A stretch of DNA of 64,000 nt from Deltaproteobacteria bacterium. GTDB taxonomy: Bacteria; Desulfobacterota; Binatia; HRBIN30; JACQVA1. Under the pieces are notes generated by a model. That model had not been told where the DNA came from, made no database searches, and was given only the letters and a program-made list of their open reading frames with translations. Where the stretch lies: assembly GCA_016178705.1 (NCBI GenBank), contig JACOST010000027.1, positions 30,973 to 94,972 of the forward strand, in the 5' to 3' direction. Both the position numbers and the translations under genes were made by a program. Position 1 is the stretch's first letter; the number at the start of each line of letters is the position of its first letter. Positions 7,794 through 15,776 of this stretch are shown in pieces.

Positions 7794-9322
7794 TCCCCAT
7801 GTCTAGCCGTGAACTGAGCCTCTCGATTCGCAACGGTGTGGCCATCGGCGTGTCGGACATCCCCAAACTAACTATCGGAGAATTTAGAGACTCGGTGATT
7901 GATGGGGTTGCAGATGGTGGTCGCATCGCAGCGTTGTTCGGCCGTCCCGTTGGTGAACGGGTCGGACTTGTCGCCGTCCTGGCTCACCACGGTAGCGGAA
8001 CTCTGTCGCTGTGCAGCGCCGAAGTCGGCGATCCCTATCCATCCCTGACACCGGATTGCCCCCAGGCGCACTGGTTTGAGCGCGAACTCGCCGAGCAGTG
8101 GAACGTGCAGCCGCAGGGTCACCCGTGGCTGAAGCCGATTCGCTTTCACCGGTCCTACCGGAACGATCAAGCGGCCCGAGTGGGCTCGAACGCGAACGGG
8201 ATCCTACCGAGCGTCACCGATTTCTTCCAGGTACGGGGCGAGGAGGTGCATGAAGTGGCCGTCGGGCCGGTGCATGCGGGTATCATCGAGCCGGGACATT
8301 TCCGATTCCAGTGCCACGGCGAGCAGGTGCTCCATCTTAAAGTTTCGTTGGGCTATCAACACCGCGGTGTCGAGCATGCGCTGATAAACGGGCCGACCAA
8401 ACGGACGATTCATTATATGGAGACCCTCGCCGGCGACACCTCCGTCGGCCATGCAACGGCCTACTGCGAGGCGGTGGAGGCACTGGCCGGCAGTCGCGTT
8501 CCTGCGCGGGCACAGGTGCTGCGCGGAGTGGCGCTCGAACTCGAACGCCTCGCCAATCACACCGGCGACCTGGGCGCGCTCGCCGGGGACATCGGCTATC
8601 TACCGACGGCCGCCTATTGCGGGCGCATTCGGGGCGACTTTCTGAACCTGACTGCGCTGATCTGTGGCAATCGTTTTGGTCGTGGACTCATCCGCCCTGG
8701 CGGCGTGGCGTTCGATGTCGACGACGATCGCGTCGCTCAGCTGTTGCAACGTTTGGAGGCGGCATTGACGGACGTAACGACTGCGGTCCGTCTGCTTTGG
8801 GAGACGCCATCGGTTCCGGCGCGCTTCGAAGCGACCGGCCTCGTCTCGCGCGCGGATTGCGAGGCGCTGGGTTTGGTCGGTCCGGTGGCGCGTGCGTGCG
8901 GCGTCGAGCGCGACGTGCGCCAGGAATTCCCCTCCGGCATCTTCCGCTTTGCGCAGATTCCCGTTTCGACGTGGCAGAGCGGCGACGTGTTCGCGCGCGC
9001 CTACGTGCGGTGGCTCGAGATTCAGCGGTCAGTGGCGTTCATCCGTGAGCAACTTGCCATGCTGCACGGCGCGCCGACGCGTGTAGAGGTGGGGCCACTC
9101 GCTGCGAACCGACTCGTGGTTTCGCTCGTCGAAGGTTGGCGCGGTGAGATCTGTCACGTCGCGGTGACCAATGTGAGTGGCCGCTTCGCACACTACAAGG
9201 TGGTCGATCCGTCGTTCCACAACTGGATGGGCTTGGCGATCGCGTTGCGCGGCCAGCAGATCTCGGACTTTCCGCTGTGCAACAAGAGTTTCAATCTCTC
9301 GTACTGTGGGCATGATCTGTAA
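7790..9322 (+). CDS. Ehr-type catalytic-like large subunit (NuoC-NuoD/HyfG fold) lacking Ni-Fe ligands
   Basis: A 510-residue protein with an N-terminal 30-kDa (NuoC-like) domain (about 30-150) fused to a 49-kDa (NuoD/HycE-like) domain (about 155-510), as in HycE and HyfG. After YQHRGVEHAL, where group 4 hydrogenases carry the first CxxC (RVCGIC), this protein reads ETLAGDTSVGHATAY (211-225), with no cysteine at either ligand position. At the C-terminus, where hydrogenases have the second CxxC, it reads NLSYCGHDL with only Cys506. Three of four Ni-Fe ligands are therefore absent and no C-terminal processing extension follows. This matches EhrL of energy-converting-hydrogenase-related complexes, whose substrate is unknown. 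It is translationally coupled to hyfF. Confidence 0.9.
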   Translation: MIPMSSRELSLSIRNGVAIGVSDIPKLTIGEFRDSVIDGVADGGRIAALFGRPVGERVGLVAVLAHHGSGTLSLCSAEVGDPYPSLTPDCPQAHWFERELAEQWNVQPQGHPWLKPIRFHRSYRNDQAARVGSNANGILPSVTDFFQVRGEEVHEVAVGPVHAGIIEPGHFRFQCHGEQVLHLKVSLGYQHRGVEHALINGPTKRTIHYMETLAGDTSVGHATAYCEAVEALAGSRVPARAQVLRGVALELERLANHTGDLGALAGDIGYLPTAAYCGRIRGDFLNLTALICGNRFGRGLIRPGGVAFDVDDDRVAQLLQRLEAALTDVTTAVRLLWETPSVPARFEATGLVSRADCEALGLVGPVARACGVERDVRQEFPSGIFRFAQIPVSTWQSGDVFARAYVRWLEIQRSVAFIREQLAMLHGAPTRVEVGPLAANRLVVSLVEGWRGEICHVAVTNVSGRFAHYKVVDPSFHNWMGLAIALRGQQISDFPLCNKSFNLSYCGHDL

Positions 9323-9331
9323 GGAACAACC

Positions 9332-10090
9332 GTGTTGAGAGCTCTGCTCGCGCGCCTGCAACAAGGCCATCGCACCATTTCGTTCCCGCATGGTGAACCT
9401 TCACTGCCAGACCGGTTTCGCGGCCTGCCCGTGGTCGATCAGGCGAAGTGCCGCGATGGCTGCCGTGCCTGTGCCGAAGTGTGCCCGACGGATGCAATCG
9501 CGGCAGACGAGCACGGCGTGCGAATCGATCTCGGCCGTTGCCTGTTCTGCACGGAGTGCCGTGACGCGTGCCCCGACGGTGCGATGCAGTACACGGCAGA
9601 GTATCGACTCGCGCAACGGACGCGCGACGATCTGGTGCTCACGGGTGAGACGCTGAAGCGCGCGCAAGCGCTCGGCGCCGAGAGCCGGCGGCTGTTCGGT
9701 CGCTCGCTCAAGCTGCGCCAGGTCAGCGCCGGCGGCTGCAACGGCTGCGAGTCTGATGTCAACGTGCTCAACACCGTGGTCTTCGATCTCGGCCGCTTCG
9801 GCATCCAGTTCGTTGCCTCGCCGCGCCACGCGGATGGGTTGCTGATCACGGGGCCGGTCACGGAGAACATGCAACTGGCGCTGCACAAGACCTACGATGC
9901 CGTCCCGTCACCGAAGCTCGTGATTGCGGTCGGCGCCTGCGCCATCTCCGGAGGCCCCTATCGCGATCACGTTGAGGTGCACAATGGCGCCGACAGCGTG
10001 GTGCCGGTTGATCTCTACGTGCCGGGCTGTCCGCCGCACCCGCTCACGATTCTGGACGGACTGCTGCGGCTGCTCGGGCGGATCACGTAG
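9332..10090 (+). CDS. Ferredoxin-NuoB fusion, small subunit of the Ehr complex (HyfH-HyfI-like)
   Basis: A 252-residue iron-sulfur protein starting at GTG, with AAGGAAC just upstream. Residues 35-85 hold two [4Fe-4S] ferredoxin motifs: Cys40/44/47/51 (CxxxCxxCxxxCP) and Cys70/73/76/80 (CxxCxxCxxxCP). Residues 125-250 form the NuoB/HycG small-subunit domain with its proximal-cluster cysteines intact: Cys136 and Cys139 (GGCNGCE), Cys203 (GACAISGG) and Cys233 (PGCPPHP). Separate HyfH and HyfI genes are thus merged into one polypeptide, giving three predicted cubane clusters. The electron path is therefore complete although the large subunit lacks a Ni-Fe site. It is the last gene of the operon, and its end overlaps the convergent MFS gene by eight bases. 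Confidence 0.92.
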   Translation: MLRALLARLQQGHRTISFPHGEPSLPDRFRGLPVVDQAKCRDGCRACAEVCPTDAIAADEHGVRIDLGRCLFCTECRDACPDGAMQYTAEYRLAQRTRDDLVLTGETLKRAQALGAESRRLFGRSLKLRQVSAGGCNGCESDVNVLNTVVFDLGRFGIQFVASPRHADGLLITGPVTENMQLALHKTYDAVPSPKLVIAVGACAISGGPYRDHVEVHNGADSVVPVDLYVPGCPPHPLTILDGLLRLLGRIT

Positions 10091-11330
10091 GTGCGTGCGA
10101 TGCGTGCACGCGGCGTAACGGCACTAACGAGAGCAGCGTCATGAGCGCCGCGATGAAGAACAGCGTGCGATAGGCGAGCAGGGATGGGACGCCGGCGGTG
10201 ACGGCGGCATCGAGTCCGAGCCCCGCGACGAACGGCGCGATGCCATAGACGAGGCTGGTCGCGACGTCGGCGACCACCAGGTAGCGTGTGGGCGCGTGTA
10301 TCGGCGTGAGTCCGAAGAGCACATGCGTGTCCGCGACCCCGAAACCCGCCACGAGTATGTTGAGCGAGAAGAAGAACACCGCCATCAGCGCGACCGCGTG
10401 AGTGGCGAACGTGAGGGCGAGCAACGACAGATATAGCGAGGCGAGTCCAACGGCGTTCAGCGTGAATATTGGCAGCGGACCGAACCGGTCAACCGCGCGA
10501 CCCCATAGGTAGAGCGAGATGAAGCCACCGGCGAAGAACGCGAGTGTGGTGATCAAGACATCCGCGTCGCTGAAGCCGAGGGTGCGACGCATGAGCACGA
10601 TAACGAACGGGAGCACGGCTCGTCGCGCGCCGCCACACAGTCCGACGCCGAGCAGGTAACGGCGCAGGGGCGCCTCGTGCCGCAGCAAGGCGAGCGCCTC
10701 GCGGATGCGAGTGTACTCGCGCTGTTCCGTCGGCGGCTCCGGCAGTGGGGCAATGAGCACGATGCGCAGCACGCCGCAGGCGGTCGCGACCGCGAACAGT
10801 GCCCCGAACGAGCCGGGATGCAGCGTCAGCCAGTGTTGCGCGCCGATGAAGTAAGCAATGAGCGTGAAGTGCCAGACCGAGCGTAGAATGCCGAAGAAGT
10901 GCCCCGTGCGTTCCGGCTCGATGTAGGCGCGCAGCAACGGAAACCACGCGGTGTCGGAAACGGTGATGCCGGCAGCGGTGACCAGCAGGCTCGCCAGCGT
11001 GAGCGTCAGGCCCCACGGCGCCGGCAGGGTCGTGAGCAGTCCGAACGCGAGCAATGGCAAGCCGGCGAGCACGGCGATGATCTGTCCGGCGATGAGGATC
11101 GACCGCTTCGAGAAGCGTCCCACCAATCGCAGCGTCGGCAACTGCAACAATTGCAAGAACGGCTCGAACGCGTTTTGCAAGCCGACGATCGCTTCGCTGG
11201 CGCCGAGCGCAACGAGCGTGAGCGTGGGAAGCTGATCGGTGTAGACGAGTCGGTGCGTCATCCCCGCCGGATGACTCGCGATCGCCAGCCGGCGCCCGCG
11301 CGCCCGCGCGTCTGGCGGCAGTTCAATCAC
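10083..11330 (-). CDS. MFS transporter
   Basis: A 415-residue major facilitator protein with about twelve hydrophobic segments. The loop LVGRFSKRSILIAGQ after helix 2 and WGRAVDRFGPLPIF in the second half resemble the MFS inter-helix motif. The GTG start is supported by AGGAG six bases upstream. The gene converges on the Ehr operon with an eight-base overlap, so no bidirectional terminator fits between them. Substrate unknown. It lies downstream of the acyl-CoA synthetase on the same strand, separated by a half copy of a palindromic repeat. Confidence 0.85.
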   Translation of the reverse strand: MIELPPDARARGRRLAIASHPAGMTHRLVYTDQLPTLTLVALGASEAIVGLQNAFEPFLQLLQLPTLRLVGRFSKRSILIAGQIIAVLAGLPLLAFGLLTTLPAPWGLTLTLASLLVTAAGITVSDTAWFPLLRAYIEPERTGHFFGILRSVWHFTLIAYFIGAQHWLTLHPGSFGALFAVATACGVLRIVLIAPLPEPPTEQREYTRIREALALLRHEAPLRRYLLGVGLCGGARRAVLPFVIVLMRRTLGFSDADVLITTLAFFAGGFISLYLWGRAVDRFGPLPIFTLNAVGLASLYLSLLALTFATHAVALMAVFFFSLNILVAGFGVADTHVLFGLTPIHAPTRYLVVADVATSLVYGIAPFVAGLGLDAAVTAGVPSLLAYRTLFFIAALMTLLSLVPLRRVHASHAPT

Positions 11331-11352
11331 AGACGCTCCTTCGGCAGTGGTC

Positions 11353-11379
11353 GGAGGGCGACGCGTGCGTCGCCCCTAC
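11353..11379. repeat. Half copy of the GTAGGGGCGA paired-palindrome repeat
   Basis: GGAGGGCGACGCGTGCGTCG followed by CCCCTAC is one palindromic arm of the repeat seen in full at 29707, 48602 and 51078. It sits between the MFS and acyl-CoA synthetase genes. Confidence 0.65.
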
Positions 11380-11442
11380 GCAGAAGGTGACGGCCGTAGC
11401 GCACGCGTTTGTTATCAAGGCATCTCGCGATGAAGGCGGTGC

Positions 11443-12993
11443 TCAGATGGCTCGCTCGCGCCCTTGCCAGTACGGATCGCGCAGCTTGCGCTTGTAGAGT
11501 TTGCCGTTGGGATCGCGCGGCATGGTGGCGATGAAGTCGATGGTCTTGGGGCACTTGTACTTCGCGGTTTTCTGCAAGCAGTAGTCGAGAACCTCCTGCG
11601 CGAGGGCCGGTGACGCGTCCACGCCCGGCGCCGGCTCTATCACGGCCTTGACCTCTTCGCCCCAGTCTTCGTTGGGAATGCCGAACACCGCCGCGTCGGC
11701 GATCTTCGGATGCGTGAGCAACACCGACTCGACTTCGCTCGGGTAGATGTTCACGCCGCCAGAGATGATCATGTCGATCTTGCGATCGCAGAGGAAGAGG
11801 TAGCCGTCTGCGTTGAGGTAGCCGATGTCGCCGACGGTGAAGAAGCCGTCGCGGCGATTCTTGTCGGTCTTCTCCTTGTCCTTGTGATACTCGAAGTCGG
11901 CCGCGGCGAGCGACATGTACACGGTGCCGGGCGTGCCGGTGGGACATGGATTGCCGTCGTCATCGAGAATGCGAATCTCCGAGCTGGGCCACGCGCGGCC
12001 GACCGTGCCGGGATAGCGGAGCCATTCTTCCGGCGTGACCAACGTACCGCCGCCTTCGCTGGCGGCGTAGTACTCGAAAATCGTATTGCCCCACCACTGC
12101 AGCATGCGGCGCTTCACGTCGACCGGACACGGAGCGGCGGCGTGGATCATGTGGCGCAGCGACGACACGTCGTAGCGCGCTTTCACGCTGTCAGGCAGCG
12201 CGAGTAGGCGATGAAACTGCGTCGGCACCATGTGGCTGGTGGTGACGCGAGATTGCTGGATCGCGTCGAGGCAGCTCTCCGGCGTCCACCGATCCATCAG
12301 CACCACCGTGTGGCCGAAGTGCAGCGACGAGCCGGCGAACATGAGCACCGCCGTGTGGTAGAGCGGCGAGCCGACGAGATGAACGTTGGCCTCACCACCT
12401 TGGATGCCGAACATCCCCAGAAACATGCCGAACATCGAGGCGACGATGTCAGGATCGTACGGGGCCAGAGCGCGACGCACGCCCTTCGGCCGCCCGGTCG
12501 TGCCCGACGTGTAGTTCATTACCTGGCCGGCGCAGCGATCGGTCGGTAGCGTCGTGGGTTGGCCCGCTTTGAGTTCTTCGTACGAGCGGAACCCGTCGAC
12601 CTTCCCGAGAGCGAAGCGATGCGTCGCCGGAAAGTCGATCTCGTCAACCGCGCCGCGACACGCCGCGCCGAATCGCTCGGCGCCGATGAACGCCTTGGCT
12701 TCGGAATTCTCCAAGATGTAGGCGATCTCGGCTGCGGTGAGGTGATGATTGATCGGGACGAGGTACCACCCGGCTTGCCCCGCGGCGAGATACAGCTCGA
12801 TCATCGGCGCGCCGTTGGGCAGCGCCGTCGCAACGACATCGCCGCGTTGTAGACCGAGCGCGCGCAGCGCGTGCACGAGCTGATTCGCGGTAGCGAGCAG
12901 CTCGCCGGCGTTCACCCGCCGCCCGTCGGGTTCGACCAGCGCGAGATGCGCCGGGTCCTGCTGCGCCAAATTCCAGAAACCAAATTCCGCCAT
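11443..12993 (-). CDS. Acyl-CoA synthetase (AMP-forming, ANL superfamily)
   Basis: A 516-residue adenylate-forming ligase that activates a carboxylic acid as acyl-AMP and then the CoA thioester. The ATP loop is YTSGTTGRPKG (161-171), the A5-type motif is YYAASEGGG, and the hinge/A8 region is GDIGYLNADGYLFLCDRKID followed by GGVNIYPSEVE. The C-terminal PRDPNGKLYKRKL holds the catalytic lysine. The start is set by GGGAGGG eight bases upstream of the ATG; the longer reading frame upstream has no family similarity. Closest in style to medium/long-chain or bile-acid-type CoA ligases (FadD3/CaiC-like). It probably feeds a beta-oxidation route whose other genes are not in this window. Confidence 0.92.
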   Translation of the reverse strand: MAEFGFWNLAQQDPAHLALVEPDGRRVNAGELLATANQLVHALRALGLQRGDVVATALPNGAPMIELYLAAGQAGWYLVPINHHLTAAEIAYILENSEAKAFIGAERFGAACRGAVDEIDFPATHRFALGKVDGFRSYEELKAGQPTTLPTDRCAGQVMNYTSGTTGRPKGVRRALAPYDPDIVASMFGMFLGMFGIQGGEANVHLVGSPLYHTAVLMFAGSSLHFGHTVVLMDRWTPESCLDAIQQSRVTTSHMVPTQFHRLLALPDSVKARYDVSSLRHMIHAAAPCPVDVKRRMLQWWGNTIFEYYAASEGGGTLVTPEEWLRYPGTVGRAWPSSEIRILDDDGNPCPTGTPGTVYMSLAAADFEYHKDKEKTDKNRRDGFFTVGDIGYLNADGYLFLCDRKIDMIISGGVNIYPSEVESVLLTHPKIADAAVFGIPNEDWGEEVKAVIEPAPGVDASPALAQEVLDYCLQKTAKYKCPKTIDFIATMPRDPNGKLYKRKLRDPYWQGRERAI

Positions 12994-13517
12994 TGATGAG
13001 ACCCTCCCGTTGAATGCGTCGGGCACGGTTAACAAATGTTCACCGGCGGGTCTAGCCAGACCGAGCCGGTCGCTGGCGCGAGGGCCCCCTCCTTTGGGAC
13101 ATGATCTGGGCGGAGGAGAGCCAAGAAGGAGGCGCGTCTGCAATCACGCAACGGTAATTGGGATGACGCCGAAGGCCACGATCATGGGGTCCCTCCTCTG
13201 CGGCATCACCCGCCGCGGAGGAGGGTTAGGGTGGAGGCTCCGAGTCAGGAGCCGCTAATTTCGAGCCACGAAGACGCGTGATCCGGCAAGACGAGGTGCT
13301 CTTGTCAGCTCCGCGACACGTGCGCAAATGCGATGCGGTGCGGGCCTGGGCAGTAGATTCTCGTGCGGTCGGCGAGGCGGCAGCCGCTTGGCGCCAGTAC
13401 GTCGGGGCGAGCCTATTGTCAGGGACGTGCAACTCGAACTCGATTGACTCGTCCTGACGCTGCCACGCGACGTAGGTCTTTGGAGTTGCATGTGCAGACC
13501 GAAAGAGCGTAGGAGCC
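12994..13517. other. Divergent intergenic region with G/C-rich hairpins
   Basis: About 520 bases between the acyl-CoA synthetase and a lipoprotein gene. It contains repeated CTCCT/AGGAGG-rich blocks near 13087-13130 and a strong hairpin at 13191-13225. The stretch 13400-13500 on the minus strand reads protein-like (YVAWQRQDESIEFELHVPD) but has no start or family support, so it may be a gene remnant. Confidence 0.35.
13191..13225. repeat. Strong hairpin (13-bp stem)
   Basis: CCCTCCTCTGCGG pairs with CCGCGGAGGAGGG through one G-T mismatch around a nine-base loop. No T-run follows, so it looks more like an extragenic palindrome than an intrinsic terminator. Confidence 0.6.
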
Positions 13518-14162
13518 ATGTTGACGACGATGCGACACGCCGCAAGTGCTTTGAAGGTAGGCTCCAACGCGCGAGCGCTATCTTTCATGGGGGCGATCCT
13601 GGTCGTTGCGTCGCTACCCGGTTGCGGAGGCAGTGATGAAGCTGGTGTCGCGCGTACTCCAACGCGCATGCTCTCGTCCATCACCGCGACGGCGACGCCG
13701 TCGCCCATCCCGCAGCCGATCGACGTCGCACTTTTTGCACAGGAGGTGCTTGAGGAGATCGGGCCAGGCATATGCGCCCGCTGCGGTTGTCAGATGAGGA
13801 TCGAGCCCCTCTCAAAGGGAGCGGCACTCTACTGCGACAATTTCATCGGCCACTACGGGAGCGTCACGCTTGAGGGGTTTGTGACAGCCGAGCAAGCCGC
13901 CACTGCCTTTGGTTCGATCAAGCCAGCCGACGTGGAGGTTGGTGGTGGGTTGCTACGGGTGGGCAGCTCGGTTCCGGCCTGCTGCGCCAATCTGGGAGGC
14001 TTGCAGCAGTACTGGGACTGGCTGAGAGGCTGTTGGCTCGCTGGTGGATCTGCCTTTGACGACACGAGTTACCGACTCGCACCGCAGCCGCGCGATGTCG
14101 TGGATCAGCTTCTCCGTTCATCGCACGCCGCGGATCTGTTCGCCCGCTGTGCGCCCGGCTGA
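13518..14162 (+). CDS. Hypothetical lipoprotein, cysteine-rich
   Basis: A 214-residue protein with a hydrophobic signal (about 20-35) ending in the lipobox LPGC, placing the lipidated cysteine at Cys36. A Thr/Pro/Ser linker (about 47-67) follows, then a domain with many cysteines (CARCGC, YC, ACC, GC, RC) that suggests disulfides in the periplasm. AGGAG directly upstream of ATG 13518 supports the start. I do not recognise the family. The domain starts with a helix (VALFAQEVLEEIGPGICA) and later has paired aromatic/Gly motifs. It stands alone between two divergent or convergent genes. Confidence 0.7.
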   Translation: MLTTMRHAASALKVGSNARALSFMGAILVVASLPGCGGSDEAGVARTPTRMLSSITATATPSPIPQPIDVALFAQEVLEEIGPGICARCGCQMRIEPLSKGAALYCDNFIGHYGSVTLEGFVTAEQAATAFGSIKPADVEVGGGLLRVGSSVPACCANLGGLQQYWDWLRGCWLAGGSAFDDTSYRLAPQPRDVVDQLLRSSHAADLFARCAPG

Positions 14163-14214
14163 TCGGAGCCCGCGATACGTCAATCGATGGCGATCATGGC
14201 GAAGTGATCTTGGC

Positions 14215-15765
14215 TTAGTCGGGTTGCTCTGCCAGGCTGTCGTTCACCGAGGCTGGCCAGAGGCATTGCGGATCGCGGTCGGGATGGACGAAGGTGCGGC
14301 ACAGAACCGCCTGGCGCGTCCGGCATTGGAATTCCATCAGGAAGATGTGGCGGCGCTGCTTCAGTGCAACATCAGTGGGCTCGATGCGCTGGGTGACCGC
14401 GCCGACCACGATGCTGTCATCGGCGGGCCGTGCGCGGCAATAGCGCCCGGCCGCGTGAGCCAAGATGCTCTGCTTCAACAATGGACGATGCTCCTCGGGT
14501 ACTTTCATCCACCGCACGTCGTGCAAATAGGCTTGCAGCAATACGCCGCGCAGCGAGCGCGGAAAGAGTGAATCGGCGGGGAGACGCGATCCGCTCGGGG
14601 TGGTCGTCACGGACCAGGCGCGAGTCTCCCCGCGCCAGTTCTTCTTGTCGATCCAGTTGAACAATTGGTAGTCCTGCGCAATGCCGATCGACCACAGCAC
14701 TGCATAGGCGGGATGAGAGAGAAGACTGACCACGGGCAGTCGCCGTGTCATCGCGACCGCCAGCAGCGCCAGAAACGCTAGCGCGAGTTTGCCCGAGCGG
14801 TCGAGTGCGCGCGTTCCGCCACGCTCGACCGCAACGCCGGCGCGTCGCGTGAGCGCGTGCATGATCTCCTCGCGGAAGAACAGCACGGCGGCAGCGAGAC
14901 AAGCGAGGTTGGCGAACGGGATGCGCAGTGTCGCGATGATGCCCCCGTGAAACGCAACCAGACACACCAGTCCGACCCACTTGAGCGGGTGTCCCGCGCG
15001 CAAGAGCAACAGCAACGGCAGCAGGGGTTCGATCGCCAGTGCGGCGTAAGTGGCAACCTGCAGCAGCGGCAGATGCTGCGGTCCCCAGAAATCCGGCGCG
15101 TACGCGATTGGCAGCCGAACCGTCGCGTAGAGGGCGAAACCCTGCTGCCACATCGGACTCTCCAGCTTCCACAAACCGGAGACGAGGTAGAGCAGACAGA
15201 GATTGCCGAGCAGGCACCACAGCGCCGTACCGGGAACTGTGATCCGTAGCCACGCGCGCCAAGACGCCCGGCCGTCGCGCCACCACTGCGCCAACACCAG
15301 CGTTCGTCCGATCGGCAGCAGCAACAACCAGAACAACATCAGGTGCATGATGGCGTCGTCGACGTACATGACGATGAAGTTCCAGCGGTAGGTCGAGACG
15401 GCGATGAGATAGAGAACCGCCGCGCATCGCTTCGGGTGATGGCCGACGATGATGCCGATACTGAAGCCGCACGCGAGGGTGAAGACTGCGTAGAAGAACG
15501 CGTCCCCAAGTTCGGAGTGAAACAAGCTGAGGCGTGTGAACCAGAAAATGTGCTGAAGCACGCCGTGATCGAGCAAACCATCGGGGCTGCTAAAGTCGGG
15601 TACTTCGATCAGCAGACTGGAGAAGTACGCCAGTGCGACAACGCCGACAAGCACGCGAAAGATGTCGATGGGTAGGGCGTACGTGTCGTGCAGCAGCCAG
15701 GCAGGCCAGCGGCGAGGTAACGGTTCACGCGATGACTCGGGGCCTTCCATCACACCGGCCTGCAC
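14215..15765 (-). CDS. HTTM-domain membrane protein (vitamin K-dependent gamma-carboxylase-like)
   Basis: A 516-residue integral membrane protein. The first 300 residues match the HTTM (horizontally transferred transmembrane) architecture shared with vitamin K-dependent gamma-carboxylase. Visible segments are DIFRVLVGVVALAYFSSL, the loop SPDGLLDHGVL, and STYRWNFIVMYVDDAIMHLM followed by FWLLLLPIGRTL. About nine or ten hydrophobic segments are visible, then a soluble C-terminal tail (about 350-516). Bacterial members are mostly uncharacterised; gamma-carboxylation is not implied. Its start lies 11 bases after the stop of the GH78 gene on the same strand, so the two are probably cotranscribed. 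The start may instead be the ATG five codons in. Confidence 0.82.
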   Translation of the reverse strand: MQAGVMEGPESSREPLPRRWPAWLLHDTYALPIDIFRVLVGVVALAYFSSLLIEVPDFSSPDGLLDHGVLQHIFWFTRLSLFHSELGDAFFYAVFTLACGFSIGIIVGHHPKRCAAVLYLIAVSTYRWNFIVMYVDDAIMHLMLFWLLLLPIGRTLVLAQWWRDGRASWRAWLRITVPGTALWCLLGNLCLLYLVSGLWKLESPMWQQGFALYATVRLPIAYAPDFWGPQHLPLLQVATYAALAIEPLLPLLLLLRAGHPLKWVGLVCLVAFHGGIIATLRIPFANLACLAAAVLFFREEIMHALTRRAGVAVERGGTRALDRSGKLALAFLALLAVAMTRRLPVVSLLSHPAYAVLWSIGIAQDYQLFNWIDKKNWRGETRAWSVTTTPSGSRLPADSLFPRSLRGVLLQAYLHDVRWMKVPEEHRPLLKQSILAHAAGRYCRARPADDSIVVGAVTQRIEPTDVALKQRRHIFLMEFQCRTRQAVLCRTFVHPDRDPQCLWPASVNDSLAEQPD

Positions 15766-15776
15766 GTGGTCGTCGG

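Noticed and set aside
7790..9322. Functional [NiFe] hydrogenase large subunit
   Set aside because: Three of four Ni-Fe cysteine ligands are missing and there is no C-terminal processing peptide.
13400..13510. Protein-like stretch YVAWQRQDESIEFELHVPD on the minus strand
   Set aside because: It has no start, ribosome binding site or recognisable family, and its frame runs into sequence that is better explained by the lipoprotein gene on the other strand. At most a gene remnant.
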